Source of the DNA: Jacaranda mimosifolia
Taxonomy: Eukaryota; Streptophyta; Magnoliopsida; Lamiales; Bignoniaceae
DNA: 64,000 bases
Assembly (NCBI GenBank): GCA_018894105.1
Contig: CM032119.1
Location: forward strand, 19,113,246 to 19,177,245
Direction: 5' to 3'
Position numbers and translations under genes: made by a program. The notes under the pieces were generated by a model that searched no databases, had not been told where the DNA came from, and worked only from the letters and a program-made list of their open reading frames with translations. Numbering within the stretch: position 1 is the first letter of the stretch; each line of letters opens with the position of its first letter. This document shows, in pieces, positions 43,301-55,300 of the stretch.

Positions 43301-46300
43301 CATTTGGTTTTGTTAATTACAACATTTTCTTCATGAGATGTCCTTTCCAGAAGGGCATCACCCTGATAGTTTTTTCTTCACTTGATTGCATATTTACATT
43401 TTTGTCACCATGTACTATGTTTCCATATTAGATTCTGGTACAGGTGGATCAATATTATTTTAGAAGGAATAGAAAAAAATTTATTATTATTATGAATAAA
43501 GAGATATCTTATCCCATATATATAGTATACAATAATAGGATAAGTTCAACTAAAAAAATAACAGAAATCCTAATATTAAGGGAACAGAGTCCTAATGAAA
43601 ATTAAACAGACTAGAGTCCTAATATAATAGAAATTCTGCACTCTCTCTTATGCTGGAGTATAAATATTGGTCATGCCGAACTTGTTATACAGAGTTTTAA
43701 ACAGTAAACAGCAGTAGATAGTAGCCAGCAGTAGGCAGCAAACACTAGGTTGAAGGAGACAGTAGGCAGACAGTAGACAGAAGTAGACGGAAGCAGACAG
43801 AAGGCTAACAGTAGGTAAAGCAGACAATAGGCCGACAATTCAGCAGATTCATGGCTACCAACTATGGAGAAAGAAATGTATTTTCTTCATATCACAAACT
43901 GCTGTTCAAGTACATGATTTTATAGGAGCTACAAAGAACCAAGAAAGGAAAAGATATAAAACTAATTTTCCTATTGTACATAGTTGACTAATCCAAAAAA
44001 TAAGCCATAATTTACAGCTAATCAATCCCTAAAGATCTGTTGTAATATCTGCCATAATTACCCACAAATCACTCTCCTTTTCCACACTTCCCCTCAAGCT
44101 GGTTTGAATATGTCTTCCATTGCCAGCTTGCCAATCAGCTTCTCAAATTGTTTTTCAGGTAATCCTTTTGTAAGAACATTTGCAACTTGTTCGCCGGTCG
44201 GTAAATAGGTCATGCAAATCTGTCCACTCTCTATCATTTCTTTGATGAAGTGCTTGTCTACCTCGACATGCTTGGTTCTGTCATGGATAACAAGATTATG
44301 GGCAATTGAAATTGCAGCCCTATTATCACAATACGCTTTTATGGGAGAATTACTTCCAACCTTTATTTAATCTAAAAATCCTTTTGATCCACAATACTTC
44401 ACAAATTCTATGAGCAATTGATCTAAATTCAGCTTCTACACTGCTTCTTGCAACAAGATTATGGGCAATTGAAATTGCAGCCCTATTATCACAATACGCT
44501 TTTATGGGAGAATTACTTCCAACCTTTATTTCATCTAAAAATCCTTTTGATCCACAATACTTCACAAATTCCATGAGCAATTGATCTAAATTCAGCTTCT
44601 ACACTGCTTCTTGCCACTATATTTTGTTTTTTGCTTCGCCAAGTGACAAGATATCCTCCAACGAAAGTGCAATATCTCGATGTTGACCTTCTATCAATTG
44701 TGCTTCCAGCCCAATCTGAATCTATGTACACTTCAATTTGTAGGTGACCATGCCTTTTAAATAGTAAGCCCTTTCCTGGTGAACCTTTTAAGTATCTTAG
44801 AATTCTGTAAACAGTTTCAAAGTGTTTTGAACCTGGAGAGTACATAAATTGGCTTACCATGCTCACTGCAAAAGCTATGTCAAGGCGAGTATGCGATAAA
44901 TAAATTAGCCTCCCAACCAACCTTTGGAACTGTTCTCTTTTCTTAACTTCTTCTGGTTTAGCATGTTGGAGTTTCACATTAAGATCAATAGATGTTTCTG
45001 CAGCCCTGCATCCGAGTAGACCTATCTCTTTAAGAAGATCCAGTACATACTTCCTTTGAGACACAAAGATACCTCTTTTAGATCTAGCAAACTCCATTCC
45101 TAGGAAGTATTTTAAGGCTCCTAAATCCTTAATCTCAAAGTTCTCTACAAAAACCTTCTTAAGTCTTTTGAGCTCCTCATGATCACCGCCTGTTATTATA
45201 ATGTTATCAACATAAACAATCAAAATAGCAATTTTTTTCTCTTCAAAATGCTTATAGAACAAGGTATGATCTGCTTGGCTTTGTGTGTATCCATGGGCCT
45301 TTACAGCTTTTCCAAAACGGTGAAACCATGCTCTAGGAGATTGTTTGAGTCCACACACGGACTTCTTCAATTTGCACACTTTCCCTTCACCAAGACTCTT
45401 CTCAAAACCTGGTGGTAGATTCATAAAGACCTCCTCTTGTAACTCCCCATTCAAAAATGCATTCTTTACATCTAATTAGTGTAAAGGCCAATCAAAATTA
45501 ATTGCCAAGGAGAGCAGGACACGAATTGAATTAGTTTTTGCAACTGGGGCAAAAGTCTCTTGGTAATCAATTCCATGTCTCTATGTGAATCCTTTAGCCA
45601 CTAACCGTGCCTTATATCTCTCTATGGTACCATCAGCTTTACACTTAATTGTAAACACCCATTTATATCCAACAACTTTTTTCTCCTTTGGTAGATCGAC
45701 TATCTCTTCCCAAGTTTTATTCTTTTGCAAAGCATTCATCGCTTCTAAAACTTTTGTTTTCCAATTAGAACTATCTAAGGCTTCCTGAACGGTTCTTGGA
45801 ATAAACAGATCAGAGATGTTTGAGGTAAAAGCTTTATGAGTAGTAGAGAGATGATGGTAAGACACGTGCTTAGCAATAGGATGTTTGGTTCAGGTTCGGA
45901 CTCCTTTCCTAAGTGATATAGAAACATCAAGATCAGCAATAGTGGGATTCAAAGTAGAGGTGTCAGAATTGAAGTGGTGGATGAACCATCGCCCGAAGAT
46001 AGTGATCGGTCTTGCGCTAGAGCAGTGGATATATCTTTACTCTGGTGAGTACGTTTCCTAGAATAAACACAGAGCTCTGAGGTAGGTTTAATGTGTTCTT
46101 GTCCTAGTATTTCTCCCCCTATTTGTGAATCTTCTATGTTTGACATAGGAGGATTAGTACTTTCCTTTTGCTAATTATTAGTTTCTTGACCAGTATAGGG
46201 AGGTAAAAAAATGTTAGGCAGAGGAATAGAAGTTTCCCAAAAACGATCTTCATTTCATATCTCTCCCTGAACACAGTTTTTTCCAAAATATGGTTGATTT

Positions 46301-49300
46301 TCAACAAAGGAAATATCCATACTTACAAAAAACTTTTTTGTTTCAGGATTATAGAACTTATACCCCTTTTTATTTCCTGCTCTAGGATCAAATTTAGAAC
46401 GAAGTCTGCTGGGTATGTGGACAAAAGCAGTGCACCTAAAAACTTTTAAGGGTAAATCAGAAAAAAGTTTGCATTCAGAAAAATACCTTTTAAAACACTC
46501 TAGAGGAGTTGTATATTTTAACACACGAGTAGGCATCCTATTTATTAAGTAGCATGCTGTTAAAATTGCATCCCCCCATAAGTATTTTGGTATATTCATT
46601 GGAAACATAATAGCACGAGCAACTTCAAGTAAGTGCTTATTTTTTCTTTCTGAAATCCCATTTTGATGAGGAGTGTTGCTGCAAGTAGATTGGTGTTGAG
46701 TCCCTTTTTCCTTTAAAAAACTCCCTAACAACTGGTTAAAATATTCTCTTCCATTATCAGAATGAAGAATCTTTATTTTGGTTTGAAATTGAGTTCCAAC
46801 CATATGAAAAAAATTCTTAAAAATTCTTTAGACTTCAGAGTTATCATTCATCAAGTATATCCAACAAAGACGAGTATGATCATCTGTAGAAGTTACAAAC
46901 CATTTTTTTTCTGAGTATGTGGTGAATCTTGAAGGTCCCCCACACATCACTATGGATCAAATTGAACGGTTTTGAATTACAATGTGGTTTTGGATTATAA
47001 GTAGAATGATGGCTTTTGGATAACAAGCAACTTTTACATTTAAAAGAAGAATAATCCACTCCTTTAAATAATTCTGGAAACAAGTATTTCAAATATGAAA
47101 AACTAGGATGTCCTAATCGAAGATGCCAAGTCATAATTTTTTCACGAACAGAAAGAGAACTCATACTAGTACCAAAGCCTTGAGCTTGTTTAGTTTGGAG
47201 AAAGTTGTCATCAAAGTAGTAAAGGCCATTCGCCATTCTAGCACTGCCAATCATCATCCCCATCCTCAGGTCCTGGAATTCACAACACGAATTGGAGAAA
47301 ACAACACGGCAATTAGAATCTTTAAATAGTTGACTCACTGATAACAAGTTACATGCAAGATTAGGAACATGTAGAACAGATTTTAAGGTTATGTTTTCTG
47401 AGATTTTTACAGATCCTTTCCTTGCAATGGGTGAGAAATTTCCATATTCAATTTTGACCATTTTATTATTGGAACAAGGTGAGTATGAAAGGAAAAGATG
47501 GGAATGATTTGTCATGTAATCTGGAGCACTTGAATCAATGATCCAAGGTATTGAAATAGAATAGGACGAAAAAACACTGGACTCTCTACTTGTTTGAGCC
47601 AAAGAACCACTAGGAATACCAGATAGAGAATTGGTCTTAAGTAGTTTTAAAAGTTGATCCATATGCTCTTTATTGAAAGAGACTAAATCAGCTTCATTTG
47701 CACGAGCAATTCTGTCTCCAGTCTTGTTACTCTTCCAGCCAACAGGTTTGCCATGAATCTTCCGACAAGTATCTCGTGTATGATGAGGTTTATTACATAC
47801 ATCACACCATACTCGTGGCTTGTCCTCTCCTCTACGCTGGTTGTTCGCAGTTTCACATGTGTGGGTTGTTCGACTGACATTGGCATCTGCTGCAACTAGG
47901 GCAAAATGGGATTCAAAGTTATGGTGGCTGCGATTTTCAGTCACTCTAGCGGAAGAAAGGGCTATGTCATAGGTAACTTCTGACATTATAAAAGATTAGG
48001 TCTTTCCTTGGAATAAGTCCAATAATTTGAAGAAAAAAGGGCACACTGCAGAGTCAAGAAAGAAGTTCCTACTCTAATACCATATGGAGAAAGAAATGTA
48101 TATTCTTCATATCACAAACTCCTGTACAAGTACATGATTTTATAGGAGCTACAAAGAACTAAAAAAGGAAAAGATATACAACAATTTTCCTATTTTACAT
48201 AGTTGACTAATCCAAAAAATCAGCCATAATTTACAGCTAATCAATCACTAAAGATCTATCATAATATATGCCATATTACCCACAAGTCACTCTCCTTTTC
48301 ACACCAACAATCGTCTTCCTCGTGTGCACAACCTATAGGTTCAGAAATAACTGGAGCAGCAACTATGTCCAGAAATTTGGCATAATCCTCTCTGGTCAGT
48401 GTTACCATATTAGATTTCGGTACAGGTGGACCAGTAACATTAATAGATGGCTCATAAGCACGAGATGCAGTTTTGGCCTGCTCAGGTTTGTCAAACTCAA
48501 TCTAACATTTTTCATAGACATGATTTGTCCAACCACAATGAACATAATAACGTGCGTCTTAGGGAACAACCGATCCACGGCCCTCCCCCTCCGCAACTAT
48601 GAGAAGAATGACAATTGTGTCCCATAGTGGAAATCTCACTAGTAGGAGGGGATATAGATCAAAAGGAACCACCAGTGACAATTGACAACCCATAGAATGC
48701 GAGATAATACATTAGAAAGGGTGGGAATATTATCGCTAGCTAACAGATGATAACAAACAGGACGAAGATTATGATCAAGCCCTAATAAAAAATTAGCTAT
48801 CAAAAGTTCTTCCCAGTGAGATTTATGAGTGAATATCACAATTTAATGGGTGATATATTAAAAGTTTGTCGGCAGCCCTTTTAAGGGAAGCAAAGTAATC
48901 AATGACAGGTCGACCATCATGTTTCAGAGAAAAAAGTTTCTCATACAACTCGAAGACCCGAGAACATTTTTCTCCTGGGAGTACATATCATGCAATGCAT
49001 CCTATATCTCCTTTTGAGAATTCAAAAACATAATATTGGCACTAACAGACTCATCCATGCTATTAAGGAGCCAAGTCATAACAGAATAATCCACTTGTTG
49101 CCACAAGACATAAGATGCATCCATGGAATCCGAAGGAGTTCATAGAATATGCACTAATTTATTTTGAGAGCCTAGAAATAATTTGAACGCTTGGGACCAA
49201 AGAATAACATTTTGACCATTAAGTTTGATAGTTGTACTTAAAGGAGCATTAGTTTTAGAAAATGACGCCATGTAGAGAAGTAGAATAGGAGCATTGGTTA

Positions 49301-52300
49301 GAAGGAATAGAAAATAGTTTATTATTATTATGAATAAAGAGATATCTCATTTCATATATATCGTATATGAGAATAGGATATGTTCAACTTAAAAATAACA
49401 GATATCCTAATACGAAGGAAATAGAGTCTTAATGGAAATCAAACGCACTAAAATCCTAATATAACAGAGGTTTTAATATAATAGAAATTCTAACAATTAT
49501 TATTAATTTATTTGTGACACCATGCACATATGTCACTCTTTTATTCATGCTGATGTTTTATCTCCTTAGCATTGTTTGGCAATTATTGCGCCTCACCTAT
49601 TTAGATGCATTATTCCCTTTGTTATCTTGTTATCTTGGCTGTTTGGTAGGGTAGACTAAAGAAACCTATAGGTTATGTTTGGTTGCAAATGGGAGCATTT
49701 TGCCAAAATATTTTGGCAGTTTTTGGGAAGTGGGGTTGGGGAATGTGATGATTGTTTGTTTGTATTTTGGGTGGTAGGTGGAGAATGTTTTGGGAGAATT
49801 GTGTTTTGGGAGGGGACAAGACGTCACGTCAATAACTTTTTGTTGAGTTGGTAGGTGAAATTGATATTTTAAAATTATTTATATATGTGTATGTATAGAT
49901 TGGGTGGGGGGACAAAAAATGAGAGGACTAGACATTGGGAAATTGGGAGGGTATTTTGGCCTTTTTGGATGTATTTTGGGAGTGGGGTTGGAGAATATGT
50001 TGTGTTTGTTTATTTATATTTTGGGAATTGAAAAATGAATTGGGAATATTAAACCAAACATAGCCCTAGAGAAAGAGACAAGAAAAAAAGTTTGTGACAT
50101 TGCCACTTGGCCTATACATCCACGGACAGAGTTTAAAGGCTAAAACAGATCGCTTTTTTCTTAGTTTTGAATCATCTTGGTCACATCTATTTATATGTGA
50201 GACACTTACAACATGAGAAAATTATTGTTGAAAGAAATATTTCCATTCAAATCACAAGAGAACAAAATTTGAACAATTCCATAAGATGTGTTCAATCTCA
50301 AATTAGTCATATTGACACGCTGATCCTTAAAAGTTTCCATTGCCACATTGCTTCATTACGCTTTTACAAAATGTTGATTTTGTTTGCTTATTGAATGTCG
50401 TAAGCAATTCCTATATATATCCATTTTGCTTCTGAGCTCAATTTTTATTTTCACTCTGGAGCATGTGACTGCTGCTTATGAAGGCACGCCCCATTCCTTA
50501 GGCAAATTTCTCAGCTATTGGTGGCAGATCTTCTGATCCAATTATCTATATAATGAATAACTAAAGTGCATAGCATCTTGACTGGTTATGCATTACTTTT
50601 TTTTTTTCCTATGCCAGGTTCAAGCTTATACTCGGTTACATGCAGCTAGACAATCAGCTCCCCCTGACAGTAATGCCAGTACTTTTGGCACCTGATCAAA
50701 CTCCTGATGTGCAACATCCAGTGTTCAAGATGACTATAACTGCACGCAACCAAAACCTTGATGGCCTCCAGATCTACCCATACGTTTATATAAGGGTAAT
50801 GTCCCCAAAAATATTTCAGTTTTCAGCATTGAGCTTAAGTAACTTGTATAATCTTACAAAGAGTATAGCTAATCCTTTTAGAACCTGACAGGTAATTGAT
50901 AAAAGTTGGAGGCTTAATATCCACGAGCCAATCATCTGGGCTTTGGTAGATTTTTTCAATAGTCTCCAATTAGATCGTATTCCTCAAAATTCTAGTGTTA
51001 CTCAAGTTGATCCTGAAATACGTGTGGAGTAAGTTGTCTCGCTCAGTTAAAATAAATTTCTATATTTTATCTGGCACTTTCATCATCAGCATCTTCCTGC
51101 ATGCTGGATTCTTCAGTTATTTTCTAAGTCTGCTGTTTGCTGGAATTACCTATTTTTCATGTGCTGCTATTAACTTAAAACAAAATGTCAACTGTTTGTA
51201 TTGTATGGCTGGAGAATGAAGCATTTTCTTGAGATGCTCCAAGTCATGTCGCAAACTACAAAATAACTCATGCTAGTGTTGCAAACACTAGTTTGGTGAT
51301 TCTATTTGCTAGCTTTTGTCTGAATCGAAGTCAATGAACTTAACTTCTGGGTGAACTAGATTCTGGGTTTCGATCTGCTTTCTCTATCAATGCTTCCAAA
51401 ATTTAATCTTCAGTTCTAAATCTTAATGGAAATGTTTGAATTCATATTGTTCTCTTCTACCCATCATTTTGCTGGTTCTATTTATCTTAAGTTATTGTAT
51501 TTCCGTCAGCAGCTTTCTTTTTCGCTGTTCTTAGTGCTGTAATTTAAAATTATATTAATTTTTGGGTTGTACTTGCCTCTGGTATTGAAAAATTGCATCA
51601 TATATCTGGCTGATGCATATTAGATAATCCTCATGCAAGCTCTCTGCTTCTGTTAGCTGGATTAGCAGTAAACAGTATATAAGTCTGTTTTCTGCAGACT
51701 TCTCTACACACAAATGACTAAACTTTTTTGAATAATTTTCTTGTCATTTCAGCTTGATTGACATTTCTGAGGTACGACTCAAGGTTTCTTTGGAGACTAC
51801 ACCGGCTCAAAGACCACATGGGCTTCTGGGTGTATGGGGTCCTGTCCTTTCAGCTGTTGGAAACGCATTCAAAATTCAGGTCTGAGGTTGCTGTTTGCGT
51901 TATGGGTGGACTAGCTAGTGCAGTTTTTGGTTATTCTGATGGCAACTTCTTCCTTGCTTTTTACTCTTGAGTTTCTTATTTTCTTCAGACTTCCAATTGA
52001 AAAATTCAAATATCTTGACATTATGAGATAGCAGCATAATATGGTTGCCCAAAGCTAGCTCCATGCTCGTGTTTCTATATTTTCTTCCCTAATCTAGCAC
52101 TGTGCTCATGTTTTTGTATTTATTTCCGGTGATAAACTAAAATTCTGCGGATGCATCTTAGATTTTGCATTGACAACCCTTGCTCTGGAGAAAATATACT
52201 TATATTCATTTTGCCTTCTATGCTTATCTTGAAAGTTTGAGTACAAAAAATGTGTTTTATGGATTGTGTCTTGGGATGGTAGGAGTATTTTCCTGTTGTA

Positions 52301-55300
52301 GACGTTAATAGAAGTGTGTGGTTGTTGAGTTATGTTGATAGTATGGAAAAATGTGTTTCATTTGGTTCTCTATGAACTAGAAATTAATAAAGTGGAATAC
52401 CATACTGCTGTTGTTTTAATGACCTGAAAACAAACACCTGAAAACAAACATACAGATTATTTAATGACTAAAAGTCCAAAGGTTGGTTACTTGGGAAAAT
52501 AATATTGTGTATAACTTAACAAGAAAACTTGTTATCCAAATGAATATTTTCATTAGCGAAAAGGTGCTATGTGAACTTGTAGTTATATTTTTTTTAAATA
52601 AAATACATATGTTGATTGTGTAATAGATCTAGTGAAGAAAAGAAATAACTGAGTTCTTTTTAAAATCCTTTACACATTCTGGAAAAACATTATTTTGATT
52701 AACATTTTATACATATAGTATACTCAAGTAATCTATGTATTGATTCATTTTAACATCAAAAGTTATTGCTAATTTGTATAAACGTCTTTTTAGTATCAAT
52801 GAAGTGATATCTAGAAGTTTAGAATTGATAAGATAGAGTTTCTGCTTGCTCATTGCACAGCTGCAATAAGATAAAATAAATCTAGAAAATCATCCATGAA
52901 ACGGTTAGATTAGTTATTTATCTAGATTGTTCTGGCACATTAAAGCATGTTGTTTGATGTTGGCAATGGGAAGCGTCCAGTCCTTAATCGTCCTAATTGC
53001 CTGTAGAAAATTTAAAATCCTATAGGTGTTGACATCCTCTGTTCATTGGATCTCCTTCGTGGATTATATTGTGAATTGTGATTTCTTAATTTTGTAGTTC
53101 ATGCTAACACAATTGTCAATACAGCACTAATTTGTTTTTAAATGATTCTTTTGTCAGAAAGAACATGAATTAATGGAACATAATAAGACCTGCTCCTATT
53201 ATCAGAATATGCAAGATATTAATGGTAATGTCTTCTATGTCAGGTTCATCTTCGGAAAGTAACACACAGGGACAGATTTCTAAGGAGGAGTTCCGTGATT
53301 TCTGCCATTGCAAACCGCATATGGAGAGATCTGATCCATAATCCATTACATTTAATTTTTTCTGTAGATGTACTTGGCATGACAAGTTCCACCTTGGCTT
53401 CTCTCAGCAAAGGTTTTGCGGAGCTCTCAACTGATGGACAATTTCTGCAGCTCCGCTCAAAGCAGGTAGCATTGTTTCAGCATTTTCTGATTCATGGAAC
53501 ATCGTATTTTCTCTGACATTGTGCAATGGACACAGGTGTGGTCAAGAAGGATTACTGGTGTTGGTGATGGAATTGTACAAGGAACTGAAGCTCTTGCACA
53601 AGGAGTTGCTTTTGGATTGTCGGGGGTTGTGAGGAAACCTGTGGAGAGTGCTAGACAAAATGGTCTTCTAGGCCTTGCCCATGGGCTGGGACAAGCTTTC
53701 CTGGGATTTTTTGTACAGCCAATGAGTGGAGCTTTAGATTTTTTCTCTTTGACTGTTGATGGAATTGGTGCAAGTTGCTCCAGGTGTTTAGAAATTCTCA
53801 GCAACCAGAAAAACTTCCAAAGAATACGAAATCCACGGGCATTTCATGCTGACAATATACTAAGAGAATACTCTGAAAGAGAAGCACTTGGTCAGGTGTT
53901 GTGGATTTTATTAAATTATGATTTTAATATTTTTTGTTGCCTTCAGCATTTATATGTTCTATAAAATGTCACATGCGATGCACAATGATGCTGGTAAGAT
54001 ATTTAATGTTGCACATATGCTTGTAAGATATGTGAATGTTGCACATACACTCCACATCACGATAATGTAACTTCTCTGTCCTCTGTAGTTGAAATGGGCC
54101 TTTTACATTCTCTATGGCAAGGCTGACATAGAACTTAGTATTGCATTTCCATAAACAAAAAATCATACTAATCCATGTGTTTTTTAAATTCTGATTAGAT
54201 ATGTTGAACCCGTACTCATTACTCCAGAAGCTCTTTTATGATGATTCTAGTACTGAGTTCTTTTTCTTTGTTTGTTTTTTTTGTTTTTCCTAATATGGAG
54301 CTAACTGTCTGACCTGTTATTTTCTGGTTTAGATGGTACTTTACCTTGCAGAAGCTAGTCGGAATTTTGGATGTACAGAAATATTCAAAGAACCATCAAA
54401 ATTTGCCTGGTCAGATTGTTATGAAGAACATTTTGTGGTACCCTATCAACGGATTGTTTTAGTAACTAATAGGCGAGTCATGCTGCTGCAGGTAGTTGCT
54501 GGATAGATTTCTCTGTTCTTTCTTTAACCGTGTCTTTTCTTTTGCTTGAAACAATTAGTTTCTACTTTGATATTGAATTCCATTCTTCCTTGTGTGGGAA
54601 GTGTGTGGCCCCTGATAGGATGGATAAGAGGCCCTGCAAGATAATGTGGGATGTACCATGGGAAGAAGTTATGGCACTGGAACTGGCCAAAGCTGGCTAT
54701 CTTATCCCTTCTCATTTAATCATCCATCTGAAAAGCTTTAGGAGAGGTGAGAGCTTTGTTCGAGTGATAAAGTGTAATACAGAACAATTGTCAGAGGAAA
54801 GAGAGCCACAAGCTGTTAGAGTCTGTTCACTGGTTCGTAAGATATGGAAGGCACACCAGAGCCATATGAAAAAGGTCTTCAATTCACCATCAAGTTGATA
54901 TTTGATTTCATGAAGCAAATATCTCACAGCATATTTTTCCTCATTAACTCAGATTCGTTCGAGCCGAACACATGTACTTTGGGATGAAGTTGATGCAAGA
55001 GAATCTCATAAACAGCAAAGAGCCATTATCACGTCAACAGAACTTTCTTCTTCTGGTTCAGTCTCCAATGAACAGAGATTTGTCCAACACTGTGTCAATT
55101 TTTCAAGAATTTGGAGCAGCGAGCAAGAATCAAAAGGTCGGTGCACATTGTGCCGAAAGCAGGTGAGTGATATCAATAATGATGGATGATACAATCCTTA
55201 TCTAGTTCATAGATGCCCTAAGTAGTAACATCTCAGTTTTATTCTCAAAACAATCTTTTTATTACTTGTAGAGTTTGGACAATGAAGAAATTTTTAGCAT

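Larger units (their letters stand above)
43863..48303 (-). mobile_element. Copia D: Ty1/copia retrotransposon nested in element E
   Basis: A 4,441-bp minus-strand element. LTRs are 43863-44096 and 48083-48303. A perfect 5-bp target duplication CCAAC flanks it (43858-43862 and 48304-48308), and this requires ends TATGG...CACA on the + strand, i.e. TG...TA rather than TG...CA. The primer-binding site abuts at 48071-48082; the purine-rich primer is at 44097-44111. Domains: short gag with zinc knuckle, protease and pre-integrase (46880-47986), integrase (46255-46803), RT (45581-45865 and 44531-45454), and RNase H with an internal duplication. Most of the gag capsid is missing and key residues are mutated. 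Confidence 0.93.
43459..49495 (-). mobile_element. Element E: gag-only LTR retrotransposon, host of nested copia D
   Basis: Outer element in intron 36 on the minus strand. LTRs are 43459-43640 and 49295-49495. Both share TTAGAAGGAATAGAAAA, ATGAATAAAGAGATATCT and CCTAATATAA, with a flanking ATTAT at 43454-43458 and 49496-49500. Without copia D and one TSD copy it would be about 1.6 kb. Its only coding sequence is a gag-like region at 48310-49271 that starts MASFSKTNA. No pol was found, so it looks non-autonomous. The 3' side (about 43680-43850) carries degenerate CAGTAG/CAGACAG repeats. It is antisense to VPS13. Confidence 0.8.
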
